A DNA stretch of 64,000 bases from Anaerolineaceae bacterium (GTDB lineage: Bacteria > Chloroflexota > Anaerolineae > Anaerolineales > Anaerolineaceae), in NCBI GenBank assembly GCA_029265815.1, contig JAJUGU010000003.1, positions 186,001 through 250,000 of the forward strand, in the 5' to 3' direction. The notes below the pieces were generated by a model that saw only the letters and a list, made by a program, of their open reading frames with translations, did no database searches and was not told the DNA's origin. How positions within the stretch are numbered: the stretch's first letter is position 1; every line of letters begins with the position of its first letter. Shown piece after piece: positions 63,376 through 64,000 of the stretch. The position numbers and the translations under genes were made by a program.

Positions 63376-64000
63376 GTGGATAAATTTGAATCGATTTCAT
63401 CAACTGAAAAAACTATGTCTGAAATAAGTAACGACACACCGGCCCTTACTCAAAATCGACGGATCTTCCCGCATGGGAAGATCCGTCGGGAGCACTTAAT
63501 CAGCTGGTCTTTTGTGTTGCCTGCTTTATTTATGTATGCTCTATTCGTCTTGGTTCCTTTAGTTCTAAGTGTCTTTTATTCTTTTTTCCGTTGGAACGGT
63601 GTGGGGCCAATGACCTGGGTAGGGCTCAAGAATTACTTTACCATCGTTCAATTCCCGAATTTATTTGGTTCAATCTTCAATGCATTTAAGTTAATTATAT
63701 TTTTTAGTTTTATCCCTGTGGGGCTAGGCCTAGTGGTGGCCAGTGTGATCAACCGAATGGCAACCGGTCGATTAGGGTCAATCGCTAGAACAGTGATATT
63801 TCTTCCTCAGGTTATTCCGCTTGTTGCCGCTGGAATTATTTGGGGATGGCTTTTAGCTTTACCCGGATTGGTCAACGAACTACTTCGATTAGTTGGACTG
63901 GGTAGTATCACTCGTGCCTGGCTCGGAGATTTTAATTGGGCATTACCCTCAGTCGGTGTGATTGGTGTTTGGGTCTTACTTGGATTTTGCACCGTTCTCC
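63376..64000 (+). CDS. Sugar ABC transporter permease (MalF/UgpA type), 3' end outside window
   Basis: At least 208 residues of a sugar permease, open to the window edge. A cytoplasmic N terminus of about 45 residues leads to a first helix (WSFVLPALFMYALFVLVPLVL), the typical FYSFFRWNG and VGLKNY segments, and three further helices including RTVIFLPQVIPLVAAGIIWGWLLA. Its start is uncertain: GTG 63376 has AAGGA at 10 nt; ATG 63367 is too close to it; ATG 63415 is a further option. It follows the binding-protein gene by 13 nt, and a second permease is expected beyond the window. Confidence 0.9.
   Translation, partial: MDKFESISSTEKTMSEISNDTPALTQNRRIFPHGKIRREHLISWSFVLPALFMYALFVLVPLVLSVFYSFFRWNGVGPMTWVGLKNYFTIVQFPNLFGSIFNAFKLIIFFSFIPVGLGLVVASVINRMATGRLGSIARTVIFLPQVIPLVAAGIIWGWLLALPGLVNELLRLVGLGSITRAWLGDFNWALPSVGVIGVWVLLGFCTVL

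Noticed and set aside
1-64000. CRISPR arrays, insertion sequences, prophage or integrase genes
   Set aside because: No regularly spaced repeats, transposase, integrase or phage structural gene was seen in any part of the window.

Overview
The window reads like a chromosomal segment of a member of the Chloroflexota, most likely class Anaerolineae. This is inference from gene content, moderate G+C, lipoproteins with Thr/Pro/Ala-rich linkers after the signal peptide, a fused glycyl-tRNA synthetase and many sugar and peptide ABC systems; no 16S gene is present to confirm it. There is no phage, insertion sequence or CRISPR array.

Layout. 1-3364: tail of a Maf nucleotide pyrophosphatase, a lipoprotein penicillin-binding protein and RsgA. 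3416-12971: a membrane protein of unknown role, then an oligopeptide ABC operon (two ATPases, binding protein, two permeases) followed by a second binding protein with its own terminator and promoter. 13093-18003: PncC/CinA-C amidase, a GT4 glycosyltransferase, a nucleoside phosphorylase homologue and MetG. 18172-37335: a housekeeping block with two LysM-M23 membrane peptidases, a Memo-like protein, PriA, tRNA-Gln(TTG), GlmU, a CBS/CorC protein, Cdd, RecO, fused GlyQS, DnaG, a primary sigma factor, a deacetylase lipoprotein and Rho.

37500-56962: an accessory catabolic island. A TetR regulator faces an operon of class II aldolase, class III aminotransferase, FGGY kinase and MFS carrier, through a short region where two promoters share one palindromic operator. 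After a decayed channel gene, an IclR regulator precedes an operon of a ThDP enzyme, GPH symporter, Gfo/Idh dehydrogenase, split transketolase and RpiB-type isomerase. A glycerate kinase, a GT-A-like protein, a mutarotase-fold protein and an MFS carrier follow. 57094-64000: a Tat-exported flavoprotein lipoprotein, another MFS protein, and a LacI-controlled sugar ABC operon that runs off the end.

The most striking observation is the oligopeptide-binding lipoprotein at 6631-8646. Its signal peptide and linker are followed by the C-terminal half of the family and then by the N-terminal half, which is a circular permutation. The paralogue at 11013-12971 keeps the usual order and serves as an internal control. 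Other points of note are two genes with a -10 box exactly 6 nt before the ATG (probable leaderless mRNAs), isolated full-length Shine-Dalgarno sequences in the leaders of two binding-protein genes, hairpins that contain the stop codons of convergent genes, matching LacI operators, and a 38-residue lysine-rich protein.
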